Of a DNA stretch of 64,000 nt, positions 51,578 to 59,942 are shown piece by piece. Source of the stretch: JAMQPK01 sp963782595 (GTDB lineage Bacteria; Acidobacteriota; Vicinamibacteria; Vicinamibacterales; JAMQPK01); assembly GCA_963782595.1 (NCBI GenBank), contig CAWAKJ010000003.1:1-64000 (forward strand). The letters run 5' to 3'. The stretch's first letter is position 1; the number at the start of each line of letters is the position of its first letter. A program made the position numbers and the translations under genes. The notes beneath the pieces were generated by a model that saw only the letters and a program-made list of their open reading frames with translations, was not told the DNA's origin and ran no database searches.

Positions 51578-52126
51578 CTAGTTATTGTCAGGAGGGAAGT
51601 CCTTTTCGAGCATCTGCTGAATGGCCTTCTGGATGTGCTGCTCATTCTTTTGCTGATCATCCGATATTGTGTCGGTAGCCGTTCCACGCCAGATCAGGTT
51701 ATTGGTCTTTGCGTCGAACATGTCGATGATCAGCGTGCCCTCGAGGTAAGTTTGGCCATCAGCGGTCGAGGGTCCCCAGCCGCCCCAACCCCAGCCGCCC
51801 CACCCGCCATAGAAGGCCTCGAGCGTGTTCTTCGTATTCGTGGTCACGTGCGCGGCGATGGCCACATCAGCCTCTCCTTTGGGTGCCTTTCTCGCGCCCT
51901 TTTTCTTCAGCCCCCTATCGACCTCGTTCACGATCCGTTGATTCACGATTGTATTGCCTGGAACCGGATCAGACTTTTCCCAATAGTACGTACGTAGCTT
52001 CGAGTAGTTGAAATCCGGATCGAAATCCGTACGGACTTCCTGCGCCCAACCGCGGTTCGCGCCGATGGCAAGCATAAGAAAAGCGAACAGAACGCTGGCG
52101 ATTGTGCGTGGTGTTATTCGTTTCAT
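51578..52126 (-). CDS. DUF4136 secreted protein, copy 2
   Basis: 182 residues, paralogue of the gene at 50948 along its full length: RTDFDPDFNYSKLRTYYWEK, ADVAIAAHVTTNTKNTLEAF, the same YGGWGGWGWGGWGPSTADG run, and TLIIDMFDAKTNNLIWRGTA. Signal peptide FAFLMLAIGANRGWA. It is the upstream copy in the tandem pair and probably shares regulation through the common leader hairpin. No function is known. Confidence 0.85.
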   Translation of the reverse strand: MKRITPRTIASVLFAFLMLAIGANRGWAQEVRTDFDPDFNYSKLRTYYWEKSDPVPGNTIVNQRIVNEVDRGLKKKGARKAPKGEADVAIAAHVTTNTKNTLEAFYGGWGGWGWGGWGPSTADGQTYLEGTLIIDMFDAKTNNLIWRGTATDTISDDQQKNEQHIQKAIQQMLEKDFPPDNN

Positions 52127-52151
52127 GTCGCCCTCATCTGTTGTGCAACGT

Positions 52152-52171
52152 TCGCATCCTTGCGCATGCGA
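52152..52171 (-). promoter_or_regulatory. Leader hairpin of the DUF4136 gene, copy 2
   Basis: TCGCAT and ATGCGA arms around an eight-base loop, in the same position as the element before copy 1, followed by the same CAGGAATAT-GAGGGCAAGCC sequence. Confidence 0.5.
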
Positions 52172-52292
52172 TCAGGAATATCGAGGGCAAGCCGTGTGCC
52201 GGAATTCCCTAGCGAGATTATTGCAACTACAGGTACATGGACGGATCCCGCAGCGCAGGACCCGTCCGACGTGCTCGAAAGGAGAAAGAGCC

Positions 52293-54662
52293 ATGCGCAA
52301 GACCACCGCCATCGCTGCCGTCATAGGCGTGCTGCTCACCATCGCACCGAGCGCGATGGCACAATCGGCGACCAGCCAATCATCTCCCACGTCTTACGCA
52401 AAGACGACCATCGTTCCGACCGACGGCGGCTGGCCCCGGCGCTATGTCACCAGTAGCGGCGCCAATGTGATCATCTATCAACCGCAGGTGGCGAGTTGGG
52501 TCGACGAACGGCACGCCATCCTCTGGGCGGCGGTGTCATACACGTCAAAGGGCGCACAGAAGCCGGTGCTCGGGACGATCAAGGTGGAGTCCGACACGAG
52601 TGTGGCGCTCGATGAGCGACTCGTCAGCTTTTCCGATTTCAGGATCACCGAATCAAACTTTCCGACGCTCGAGCGCGACCAGCTTCGCCCCGTCATCGAA
52701 GAGATTCAGGCCGCGGTGCCCCTGAACCATCGCGTGATTTCGCTCGATCGCGTGCTCGCCAACATCGACAAGAGCACGATCGTTCCAAAAAACGTCGAGG
52801 GCGTGAGGGCCGACCCGCCGACGATTTTCTTCAGCAAGACACCGGCGATTCTGGTGAACATCGACGGGAATCCCATCTGGAGCCCGATTCCCGGAAACGA
52901 ACTGAAGACGGCGGTCAACACCAACTGGGATCTCTTCAGTCATGCGCCGACGGCCACCTACTACCTGCGCAACAACGACGTCTGGTTGAAGGCGGCGAAC
53001 GTCGATGGGCCGTGGAGTCCCGCTGGCACGCTTCCCGACAGTTTCGCGAAGCTGCCCGCTGACGACAACTGGAAAGACGTCAGGGCCAGCCTTCCGGGAA
53101 AGAGAATCACCGCGGCCATGACGCCGCGCGTGTTCGTGAGCCACGTGCCGGCAGAACTGATGCTGTTGCAGGGCGAGCCTGCATACGTGCCCGTGCCTGG
53201 CGCGCAGCCGCTCAGCTGGATCAGCAACACAGCGAGCGATGTGTTCCGGATGGGCAGCACGGGCGCGGTGTACTTCCTGGTGGCTGGCCGGTGGTTTTCG
53301 TCGCCGGGTTTCGGCGGGCCATGGACGTTCGCGACGCCTGAATTGCCTGTCGCGTTCAGGAAGATCCCCGTCGACCATCCGCGATCCAGCGTTCTTGCAT
53401 CCGTTCCAGGCACCGACCAGGCCATCGAAGCCGTACTGCTGGCCGAAGTGCCGCAGACGGCTCGTGTGAGCAAAACGCTTCAAGCACCCGAAGTCGTCTA
53501 TCAAGGTGTGCCGGAATTCAAGCCGATCGAAAACACGACTGTGGAATGGGCCGTCAACACCGAGAAGGACATCGTCAAGGTCGGTGACATGTACTTGATG
53601 TGCTATCAGGGAGTTTGGTTCATGGCGACGGGTCCAAACGGGCCATGGCAGGTTACAGGGGCAGTGCCTGATGAGGTGTACCAGATTCCCGTCAGCTCGC
53701 CCGTCTATCCCATCACCAGCGTGACCGTCGAGGAGTCCACATCAGATGACGTCGTCTTTGCGAGCTCTCTCGCGTACACCGGACTCATGGTTGCGTGGGG
53801 AACCGCGGTGTGGGGAACCGGTTACTACTATCCGCCGTACGTGCGTCTCGGTGGGTATCCGATCTATTACCCGCGCTATCCGACGTACGGATATGGCGCG
53901 ATGTACAACCCGTGGGCCGGTACCTACGCGCGGGGAGCCTATGGTTGGTATGGTCCGTACGGCGGGGCTGGAGTGGGTGCCCGCTACAACCCAGTGACCG
54001 GTCGATACACCCGCGGCGCGGCGGCGTGGGGACCTTATGCAGGTGCGGGTGTTGGTCGAAGCTACAACCCGCGCACAGGAACGTACGCAAGGGGTGGAGT
54101 CGCCTACGGTCCGTACGGCGCACGCGGCGCGGCACAAGCGTTCAACCCTCGCACGGGCGCATACGGCGCCACGCGACAAGGCTCGAGCATCTACGGCAAT
54201 TGGGGCACCAGTGCGGTGCAGCGCGGCGATCAGTGGGCGCGCACGGCGCACACGACGAACTACGCGACCGGATCACGCACGCGGGCGGCAGCCGGAAGCG
54301 GCGGAGCCGAGGCCATCAGGCGCACCGGTCCGGCAGGCAGTTCGTTTGCCGGGCAATCCCGCAGCGGTGACATTTACGCGGGCCACGACGGGAATATCTA
54401 CAAGAGGGATGGGGGGAGCTGGCAAAGGTACGGCGGAAGCGGCTCGTGGAATTCCGTTCAGAGGCCATCTCAACAGTTGAACAACGACTGGAGGGCTCGC
54501 AGCAATGGCGCGGCGAGGGCCAGCCAGTACAACAGCATGAGGAGCAGCGGTTCCTGGGGTTCGCGCAGTTACAGTTCATCAGGTAGCCGTAGCTTTGGTG
54601 GTGGTGGTGGTCGTAGTTTTGGCGGTGGCGGTCGCAGTCGAGGTGGCGGGCGGCGCCGCTAG
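52293..54662 (+). CDS. Large secreted protein with YNP-TG repeats and Gly/Arg/Ser-rich tail
   Basis: ATG 52293 follows AAAGGAGAAAGAGCC and opens a signal peptide (IAAVIGVLLTIAPSAMA); 789 residues. The first ~480 residues are globular, with repeated strand-turn modules such as WDLFSHAPTATYYLRNNDVW, GAVYFLVAGRWFSSPGFGGP and MYLMCYQGVWFMATGPNGPW. After a hydrophobic stretch near 500 come four repeats of about 30 residues (YNPWAGTYARG, YNPVTGRYTRG, YNPRTGTYARG, FNPRTGAYGAT) and a low-complexity GGGGRSFGGGGRSRGGGRRR end. It looks like a surface or envelope protein. No enzymatic motif is seen. The next gene is an arylsulfatase. Confidence 0.7.
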   Translation: MRKTTAIAAVIGVLLTIAPSAMAQSATSQSSPTSYAKTTIVPTDGGWPRRYVTSSGANVIIYQPQVASWVDERHAILWAAVSYTSKGAQKPVLGTIKVESDTSVALDERLVSFSDFRITESNFPTLERDQLRPVIEEIQAAVPLNHRVISLDRVLANIDKSTIVPKNVEGVRADPPTIFFSKTPAILVNIDGNPIWSPIPGNELKTAVNTNWDLFSHAPTATYYLRNNDVWLKAANVDGPWSPAGTLPDSFAKLPADDNWKDVRASLPGKRITAAMTPRVFVSHVPAELMLLQGEPAYVPVPGAQPLSWISNTASDVFRMGSTGAVYFLVAGRWFSSPGFGGPWTFATPELPVAFRKIPVDHPRSSVLASVPGTDQAIEAVLLAEVPQTARVSKTLQAPEVVYQGVPEFKPIENTTVEWAVNTEKDIVKVGDMYLMCYQGVWFMATGPNGPWQVTGAVPDEVYQIPVSSPVYPITSVTVEESTSDDVVFASSLAYTGLMVAWGTAVWGTGYYYPPYVRLGGYPIYYPRYPTYGYGAMYNPWAGTYARGAYGWYGPYGGAGVGARYNPVTGRYTRGAAAWGPYAGAGVGRSYNPRTGTYARGGVAYGPYGARGAAQAFNPRTGAYGATRQGSSIYGNWGTSAVQRGDQWARTAHTTNYATGSRTRAAAGSGGAEAIRRTGPAGSSFAGQSRSGDIYAGHDGNIYKRDGGSWQRYGGSGSWNSVQRPSQQLNNDWRARSNGAARASQYNSMRSSGSWGSRSYSSSGSRSFGGGGGRSFGGGGRSRGGGRRR

Positions 54663-54682
54663 CAGCATTGGGAGGCCAGACA

Positions 54683-57058
54683 ATGAGCGATCGTGACACG
54701 TTACCCCGAACGATTTTGCCAATGCCGGATCAACCGCGCACAGGCTCGATCACTTACGATGCGAAGGATCCCGAGACGAAGTATCCGCCGATCCCGCAGC
54801 TGCGGCCGCCGACCGGCGCGCCGAATGTTCTCATCGTCCTGATCGATGATGCGGGATTCGGCGCTTCGAGTGCGTTTGGTGGTCCCTGCAACACGCCGAA
54901 CGCCGAACATCTCGCGGCGCGAGGTCTGAAATACACGCGCTTCCACACCACGGCGCTGTGCTCGCCGACCCGCCAGGCGATGTTGACTGGACGCAATCAT
55001 CATTCGGTGGGCATGGGCTCGATCACCGAGATGGCGAGTGGTGCTCCCGGCTACAGTTCAGTGCGGCCGAATACCGCCGCTCCACTTGCCCAGACTCTGA
55101 AGCTGAACGGCTATGCGACGGCGCAGTTCGGCAAGTGCCACGAAGTGCCCGTGTGGGAAACCAGTCCTGCAGGTCCCTTCGATGCCTGGCCGACCGGTGG
55201 TGGCGGGTTCGAATACTTCTATGGGTTCATCGGCGGCGAGGCCAATCAGTGGTACCCGACGCTCTACGAGGGCACGACGCCAATCACCAACAAGTACACG
55301 CCTGAAGAGGGCTATCACCTCGTCGAAGACATGACCGACAAGGCGATCGCCTGGATCGGCCAGCAGAAGGCGCTGATGCCGGACAAGCCCTTCTTTGTGT
55401 ACTTTGCGCCAGGCGCCACGCACGCGCCGCATCATGTGCCGAAGGAGTGGGCCGACAAATACAAGGGACAGTTCGACCAGGGCTGGGACAAGCTGCGAGA
55501 AGAGACCTTCGCCCGTCAGAAGAAGCTCGGCGTCATTCCGGCCGACTGCGATCTCACCGCGCGCCACAAGGAAATCCCCGCATGGGACGCGATGCCTGAG
55601 GCGCTCAAACCCGTCCTGCGCAGAGAAATGGAAGTGTATGCCGGCTATCTCGAGTACGTCGATCACCATGTTGGCCGGTTGTTCGAATCGATCGACAAGT
55701 TGGGACACCTCGACGATACGCTCATCTACTACATCATCGGCGACAACGGAGCATCGGCCGAAGGCACGCTCAACGGCACGTTCAACGAGATGATCAATTT
55801 CAACGGCGCCGCGGCCGTCGAAACCCCAGAGTTTCTCATGGCGCGGCTCGACAAGCTCGGCGGGCCGGAGTCCTACAACCACTACGCGGTTGGCTGGGCG
55901 CACGCGATGAATACGCCCTACCAGTGGACCAAGCAGGTGGCGTCCCACTACGGCGGCACCAGGAACGGCACGATCGTGCACTGGCCCAGGGGCATCAAAG
56001 CAAAGGGAGAGGTCCGCACCCAGTTCCACCATGTGATCGACGTGGCGCCGACGATTCTCGAAGCCGCGACGTTGCCGCAGCCCATCTCGGTGAACGGCGT
56101 GCAGCAGATGCCGATCCAGGGCGTCAGCATGCGGTACTCCTTCAATAATCCCAAGGCAGGTGAGCAGAGGGAGACGCAATACTTCGAGATGTTCGGCAAT
56201 CGCGGCATCTATCACAGGGGGTGGACGGCTGTGACCCGGCACAAAACGCCGTGGCTGCTCGTCGGGGAAAAGACGCCGCCGTTTGACGATGATGTCTGGG
56301 AGCTGTACGACACGAACAAGGACTGGACGCAGGCGCACGATTTGTCGAAGCAGATGCCGGAGAAGCTTCACGAGCTCCAGAGGCTGTGGCTGATTGAGGC
56401 GACCCGCTACAACGTGTTGCCGCTGGACGATCGCATCGGCGAGAAAATGAACTCCGACACGGCAGGTCGGCCGGTCCTCATCAAAGGCAAGACCCAGATT
56501 CTTTTTCCAGGGATGGGGCGCTTGTCGGAGAACACGGTTCTCAACCTCAAGAACAAGTCGCATTCGGTGACCGCCGAGATTGCTGTGCCCGCGTCAGGTG
56601 GGGAAGGGGTCATCGTTGCGCAGGGCGCAAACATAGGTGGCTGGAGTCTCTACTGCAAGGGTGGCAAGCTCAAATACTGTTACAACTACCTCGGCATTCA
56701 GTACTTCTACGCTGAGAGCGCGAGCGCGGTGCCGCCAGGCACGCACCAGGTTCGGGCGGAGTTCCAGTACGCGGGCGGCGGCCTCGGCAAGGGGGGACTG
56801 TGTCGCTCTTTGTCGACGGCAAGAAGGTCGGACAAGGGACAGATCGGGGCGACAGCGGCGATGGTGTTCTCGGCCGACGACGGGTGCGATGTCGGCGAGG
56901 ACAGTGGCGCGCCCGTATCGCCTGACTATGGGCCGATAGGCAATGCCTTCAACGGTCTGGTGAGGGGCATTCAGCTCGCGATAGCCGAGGCGGCCGAAGA
57001 AGTGGATCATCTGGTTTCGCCAGAAGATGCGGTTCGTATGGCGCTGTCGCGGCAGTGA
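54683..57058 (+). CDS. Arylsulfatase
   Basis: ATG 54683, 791 residues. The sulfatase signature is TTALCSPTRQAMLTGRNHHS; Cys93 should be converted to formylglycine. Metal ligands lie in VLIVLIDDAGFGASSAFGGP and IIGDNGASAEGTLNGTFNE. Other landmarks are FGKCHEVPVWETSPAGPFDA and RTQFHHVIDVAPTILEAATL. It removes sulfate from aryl or carbohydrate esters. It has no signal peptide. Near residues 705-722 about 17 codons read out of frame: GGLCRSLSTARRSDKGQ replaces the expected GGTVSLFVDGKKVGQG, which is present in the next frame. Two compensating indels (a six-G run at 56791-56796, and about 56835-56845) explain this. Confidence 0.88.
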   Translation: MSDRDTLPRTILPMPDQPRTGSITYDAKDPETKYPPIPQLRPPTGAPNVLIVLIDDAGFGASSAFGGPCNTPNAEHLAARGLKYTRFHTTALCSPTRQAMLTGRNHHSVGMGSITEMASGAPGYSSVRPNTAAPLAQTLKLNGYATAQFGKCHEVPVWETSPAGPFDAWPTGGGGFEYFYGFIGGEANQWYPTLYEGTTPITNKYTPEEGYHLVEDMTDKAIAWIGQQKALMPDKPFFVYFAPGATHAPHHVPKEWADKYKGQFDQGWDKLREETFARQKKLGVIPADCDLTARHKEIPAWDAMPEALKPVLRREMEVYAGYLEYVDHHVGRLFESIDKLGHLDDTLIYYIIGDNGASAEGTLNGTFNEMINFNGAAAVETPEFLMARLDKLGGPESYNHYAVGWAHAMNTPYQWTKQVASHYGGTRNGTIVHWPRGIKAKGEVRTQFHHVIDVAPTILEAATLPQPISVNGVQQMPIQGVSMRYSFNNPKAGEQRETQYFEMFGNRGIYHRGWTAVTRHKTPWLLVGEKTPPFDDDVWELYDTNKDWTQAHDLSKQMPEKLHELQRLWLIEATRYNVLPLDDRIGEKMNSDTAGRPVLIKGKTQILFPGMGRLSENTVLNLKNKSHSVTAEIAVPASGGEGVIVAQGANIGGWSLYCKGGKLKYCYNYLGIQYFYAESASAVPPGTHQVRAEFQYAGGGLGKGGLCRSLSTARRSDKGQIGATAAMVFSADDGCDVGEDSGAPVSPDYGPIGNAFNGLVRGIQLAIAEAAEEVDHLVSPEDAVRMALSRQ

Positions 57059-57075
57059 CCCGAAGGCACTGCTCG

Positions 57076-57825
57076 ATGATGTCGCTTCGTCTTTTCTTAA
57101 TGGTGCTCGTGGCACTGCTGACGCCCGGCACGGCCGTGGCGCAACCTGACACCCAGCTGTGGGGAGACTTCACGCTCACCTGGATCAAGAATGATCGATT
57201 CACGTTCGGCGTTGATACGGCACCCAGGGTGCTCGTGTCGGCGCCGTCTGGTGATCCAGGCTGGGCCACGCTTGATATCACTCCATCTATCGAATACAGC
57301 CGCGGCAGGTGGGTCGACGTCATTGGCGAGCTGAGGCTCGCCCGCACGTGGGAGACCAACGACCTGGACTCCATCGAAGTTGCGCCCCGGGTAGGCTTCC
57401 AGTTCCATGTGTTGTCGAACCTGCGCGATCGTCTCGACAAGGAGAGGCAGCCGGGACACCGGCTGGTCATCCGCAATCTGCTCCGCTTCGAGTGGCGCAA
57501 CTTCTTCTATTCCAACGGCCAGCCGGAAGAGTCGTCACAGCGGCTCCGAGATCGTGTGGAGGTTCTGTATTCGCTGAACCGTCCTCGCATCACCGATGAC
57601 GGCTCAAGATACCTGGTCTCGGATGTGGAGTGGTTCTGGCCTCGTGGAGAACCGGACGAGCGTTTCGCCAATCAGCAGCGCATCCGTGCCGGTATCGGGT
57701 ACCGGCACAGTCATGCATGGCGCTTCGAGACTCTCTACATCTGGGATCGTTCGCGCGACTCTGCCAATCAAGGGTTCTCGGACGACTACCATGCCGTCGA
57801 TTTGAGAGTACGGCGCGTGTGGTAG
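57076..57825 (+). CDS. DUF2490-family protein
   Basis: ATG 57076 starts a signal peptide (LRLFLMVLVALLTPGTAVAQ), giving 249 residues. The body is an outer-membrane-type beta-barrel: QLWGDFTLTWIKNDRFTFGV, WVDVIGELRLARTWETNDLD, IRNLLRFEWRNFFYSN and FETLYIWDRSRDSANQG, with a final aromatic strand (HAVDLRVRRVW). DUF2490 proteins are outer-membrane barrels of unknown cargo. The frame can be extended to GTG 57055, overlapping the sulfatase stop. Confidence 0.75.
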   Translation: MMSLRLFLMVLVALLTPGTAVAQPDTQLWGDFTLTWIKNDRFTFGVDTAPRVLVSAPSGDPGWATLDITPSIEYSRGRWVDVIGELRLARTWETNDLDSIEVAPRVGFQFHVLSNLRDRLDKERQPGHRLVIRNLLRFEWRNFFYSNGQPEESSQRLRDRVEVLYSLNRPRITDDGSRYLVSDVEWFWPRGEPDERFANQQRIRAGIGYRHSHAWRFETLYIWDRSRDSANQGFSDDYHAVDLRVRRVW

Positions 57826-57836
57826 GAGCACCTACA

Positions 57837-57975
57837 AGCGGTTTCACAATCTCCGCGAACGGCCTGGCTCGCGCCGATGTTCTGCTCGCGGGCAACGTGT
57901 TTCTGAGTATCTATTGCCCGCTCCGCAGAACATCGACGCGAGCAGGCGTCGCCCGGCGAAGGTTGTGAAACCGCT
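57837..57975. repeat. ~140-base structured palindromic element, copy B
   Basis: Outer arms AGCGGTTTCACAA (57837-57849) and TTGTGAAACCGCT (57963-57975) pair perfectly. Middle arms (GCCTGGCTCGCGCCGATGTT and its near complement) pair with one mismatch and one bulge. The inner GCGGGCAA/TTGCCCGC stem and 18-base loop are identical to copy A. The core 57873-57935 is 62/63 identical to 46982-47044. It begins 12 bases after the DUF2490 stop. Confidence 0.9.
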
Positions 57976-58232
57976 AGCAGGAGACAGGCTGACCTTCTGT
58001 TCCGAGCAACACGCGTTCGGTGGGCATTTCTCCTTTACTCTAGGAGTTCAGGGTTGGAGGTTTTGAAATACGAAAACCAGGAGATGAGGATAAGAGGAAT
58101 CGATGCAGTTGCGGCAGGCGGGCCGGATCTGTCTGCAAGCGGCCGTGTTCGTGCACCGTCAGTTCCGGCCGCGACGCAGACAGGTCCGGCCTGCCTGCCG
58201 CAATCGGATCGGTTCTACTTAGGACCAATTTA
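57976..58232. other. Gap holding a long imperfect hairpin
   Basis: No gene seen. A 26-base arm at 58111-58136 (GCGGCAGGCGGGCCGGATCT...) pairs with 58176-58201 (...GGTCCGGCCTGCCTGCCGC) with two G-T-type mismatches, around a 39-base centre that holds a CGGCC/GGCCG stem. It may serve as a terminator between convergent genes. Confidence 0.6.
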
Positions 58233-58943
58233 TTACTTCAGCGCAACGAGTCGGGGTCGTGCCTTCGACTCGATGAGCTCGATCAGCGCCTTTGAGCGTA
58301 AGAGCACACTTTTCAGCTCGAGCAGCGCCTGCCGTTCTTCATGGCTCAGCGGTAAGTACTGCGCGAGCATGTTGACCAGCTCCTCGTCCGGCGTGTCCGG
58401 TGGGACTTTGGATGTTCCTCCCTTTGTGACGAGAGTCTCCAGCCGCAGTCGCTGCTTGCGAAGTTCGGCTCTTTCAGCGTCGTTCAATACCTCGGGCAGC
58501 GCCTCTACCTGTGCGAGGCGATAGGGCCGGCTGTTGTCTTCGCCGGTGACGCGAAACTTCACCACGCCACGCAGCGCAATGTTGAAACGTCCATCCGGCA
58601 ACTCTTCGACGTCTGTAATCACTCCGGCGCAACCGATTTCATAGATCGGCGGCCGGCCCTGATAGTTCGCTTCGAATCCTGGCTTCAGCGTCGTCATCCC
58701 GATGATGCGGTCACCCTTCAGCGCATCAGCCACCATCGCGCGATAGCGCGCTTCGAAAATGTAGAGCGGCCGGGAGACGCCAGGGAAGAGCATCGTCACT
58801 TCGAGTGGGAAGATCGGAATTGCCGAGGGCAGTTTCTCAGGGTTTGGCCATTTGTCCGGCGGTGCAGACTGTGCCCGGACGATACTGCCGGCGCTCAGCA
58901 GACCGGCTATCGCTATGACGCCCGCAAGTCTCTTAGGCAGCAT
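58233..58943 (-). CDS. Exported LON substrate-binding-domain protein
   Basis: ATG 58943 opens a signal peptide (RLAGVIAIAGLLSAGSIVRA); 236 residues. The rest is a Lon N-terminal (LonSB) domain: IPIFPLEVTMLFPGVSRPLY, IFEARYRAMVADALKGDRII, GCAGVITDVEELPDGRFNIA and LRGVVKFRVTGE. A helical C-terminus follows (ELVNMLAQYLPLSHEERQAL). No ATPase or protease domain. Such stand-alone Lon-like proteins are usually cytoplasmic; the clear export signal is unusual. A peptide-binding or chaperone role in the periplasm is possible. Confidence 0.78.
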   Translation of the reverse strand: MLPKRLAGVIAIAGLLSAGSIVRAQSAPPDKWPNPEKLPSAIPIFPLEVTMLFPGVSRPLYIFEARYRAMVADALKGDRIIGMTTLKPGFEANYQGRPPIYEIGCAGVITDVEELPDGRFNIALRGVVKFRVTGEDNSRPYRLAQVEALPEVLNDAERAELRKQRLRLETLVTKGGTSKVPPDTPDEELVNMLAQYLPLSHEERQALLELKSVLLRSKALIELIESKARPRLVALK

Positions 58944-59114
58944 TGCGGATTCTTGCACAGTATTGATCGCGCGATCACGAATTTGCGTGTCCCGTCCTGA
59001 GCCATTGGTGCGCGCACGCCCACCTAACGGCACCAATCCTGGTTTCCTCGAGAGGGCACCGCATTTGCTGCCTCCAAGTTGGGGGTTCGACGAACCTCTC
59101 CACAGGAGGATAGT

Positions 59115-59855
59115 GTGCCGGTGAAAAAGGCCAGGAAATCAACGCGGTCGCTTCGCTATCTGCTCTACGCCGACCGGAAACTCCAGAGAATCTCGGTGAG
59201 GAAGATATCCGAGCGACTGAAGAAGGCGAGGCAAGCGCGAAGAGCGACTCGCCGAAAGAGCGCCGTGGCCGCGGGCAGCGCCATGCACGCTTCGTGGCTG
59301 CCGAGCACGCGAGCGATCGTTGTCGGGGTGAGTTGCGTTGTCGCGGCAGTCGCCCTCGTCGCTGCGGGCCAACCGGATCCCCGATCCGATGCCGCACGCG
59401 GAGACGTACCGGAAGCGTTCGCGCCTCTGGAGAACAACCGGCTGCCCGCACGTGCGGATACAGCGGGCGTTCCCATTCGGACCAGGCCGGCGCGCAAACC
59501 GGCAGAAGCATCGGTGGCCCAACCCGCGAGGCCACGTACGGCGGAAGCGAAGGCGGTGGAAGCCAAGGTGGAGGCGGACACTCCAAAGGTTCAACCAGTC
59601 ACGATTACGGGTTGCCTCGATCAGGACGACAACACGTTCTGGTTGAAGAACACGTCAGGCGCGGATGTGCCGAAATCGCGCAGCTGGAGATCGGGCTTTA
59701 TCAAGAAGGGCTCGTCGTCTGTTGAACTGGTGGATGCTGCCAACACGCTCAGACTCTCGAACTTTGTCGGGCAGCGCGTCGCTGCGACAGGTATGCTCGC
59801 GGACCGCGAAATGCGGGCGCGCTCGTTGCGGCGGGTCTCGGCGTCTTGCAGCTAG
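59115..59855 (+). CDS. Single-span membrane hypothetical protein
   Basis: GTG 59115 is supported by CAGGAGGATA five bases upstream; 246 residues. A very basic N-terminus (KKARKSTRSLRYLLYADRKL, KARQARRATRRKSAVAA) precedes one membrane segment (IVVGVSCVVAAVALVAAG). A Pro/Ala/Arg-rich linker leads to a small C-terminal beta domain (VTITGCLDQDDNTFWLKNTS, LRLSNFVGQRVAATGMLADR). That last domain resembles small beta-barrel modules in other acidobacterial secreted proteins. The basic start could bind nucleic acid or phospholipid. Function unknown. Confidence 0.6.
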   Translation: MPVKKARKSTRSLRYLLYADRKLQRISVRKISERLKKARQARRATRRKSAVAAGSAMHASWLPSTRAIVVGVSCVVAAVALVAAGQPDPRSDAARGDVPEAFAPLENNRLPARADTAGVPIRTRPARKPAEASVAQPARPRTAEAKAVEAKVEADTPKVQPVTITGCLDQDDNTFWLKNTSGADVPKSRSWRSGFIKKGSSSVELVDAANTLRLSNFVGQRVAATGMLADREMRARSLRRVSASCS

Positions 59856-59870
59856 GCTACTAGCACGCGA

Positions 59871-59898
59871 GGGCGGGTCTACAGGGCAAGACCCGCCC
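59871..59898. terminator. GGGTC hairpin between convergent genes
   Basis: GGGCGGGTCT (59871-59880), 8-base loop, AGACCCGCCC (59889-59898), then TACGTA. Same family as the pair at 30584-30650. Lacks a T-run, so a bidirectional or factor-assisted terminator, or simply a dispersed repeat. Confidence 0.6.
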
Positions 59899-59942
59899 TA
59901 CGTATGCCATCATCCCTCTGCCATCTGCCCTGACATGCTTCT

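Noticed and set aside
57873..57968. Peptide ADVLLAGNVFLSIYCPLRR readable in both copies of the structured element
   Set aside because: The frame is shared only because the DNA core is identical; upstream and downstream of the core the frames differ and no start or ribosome site is present.
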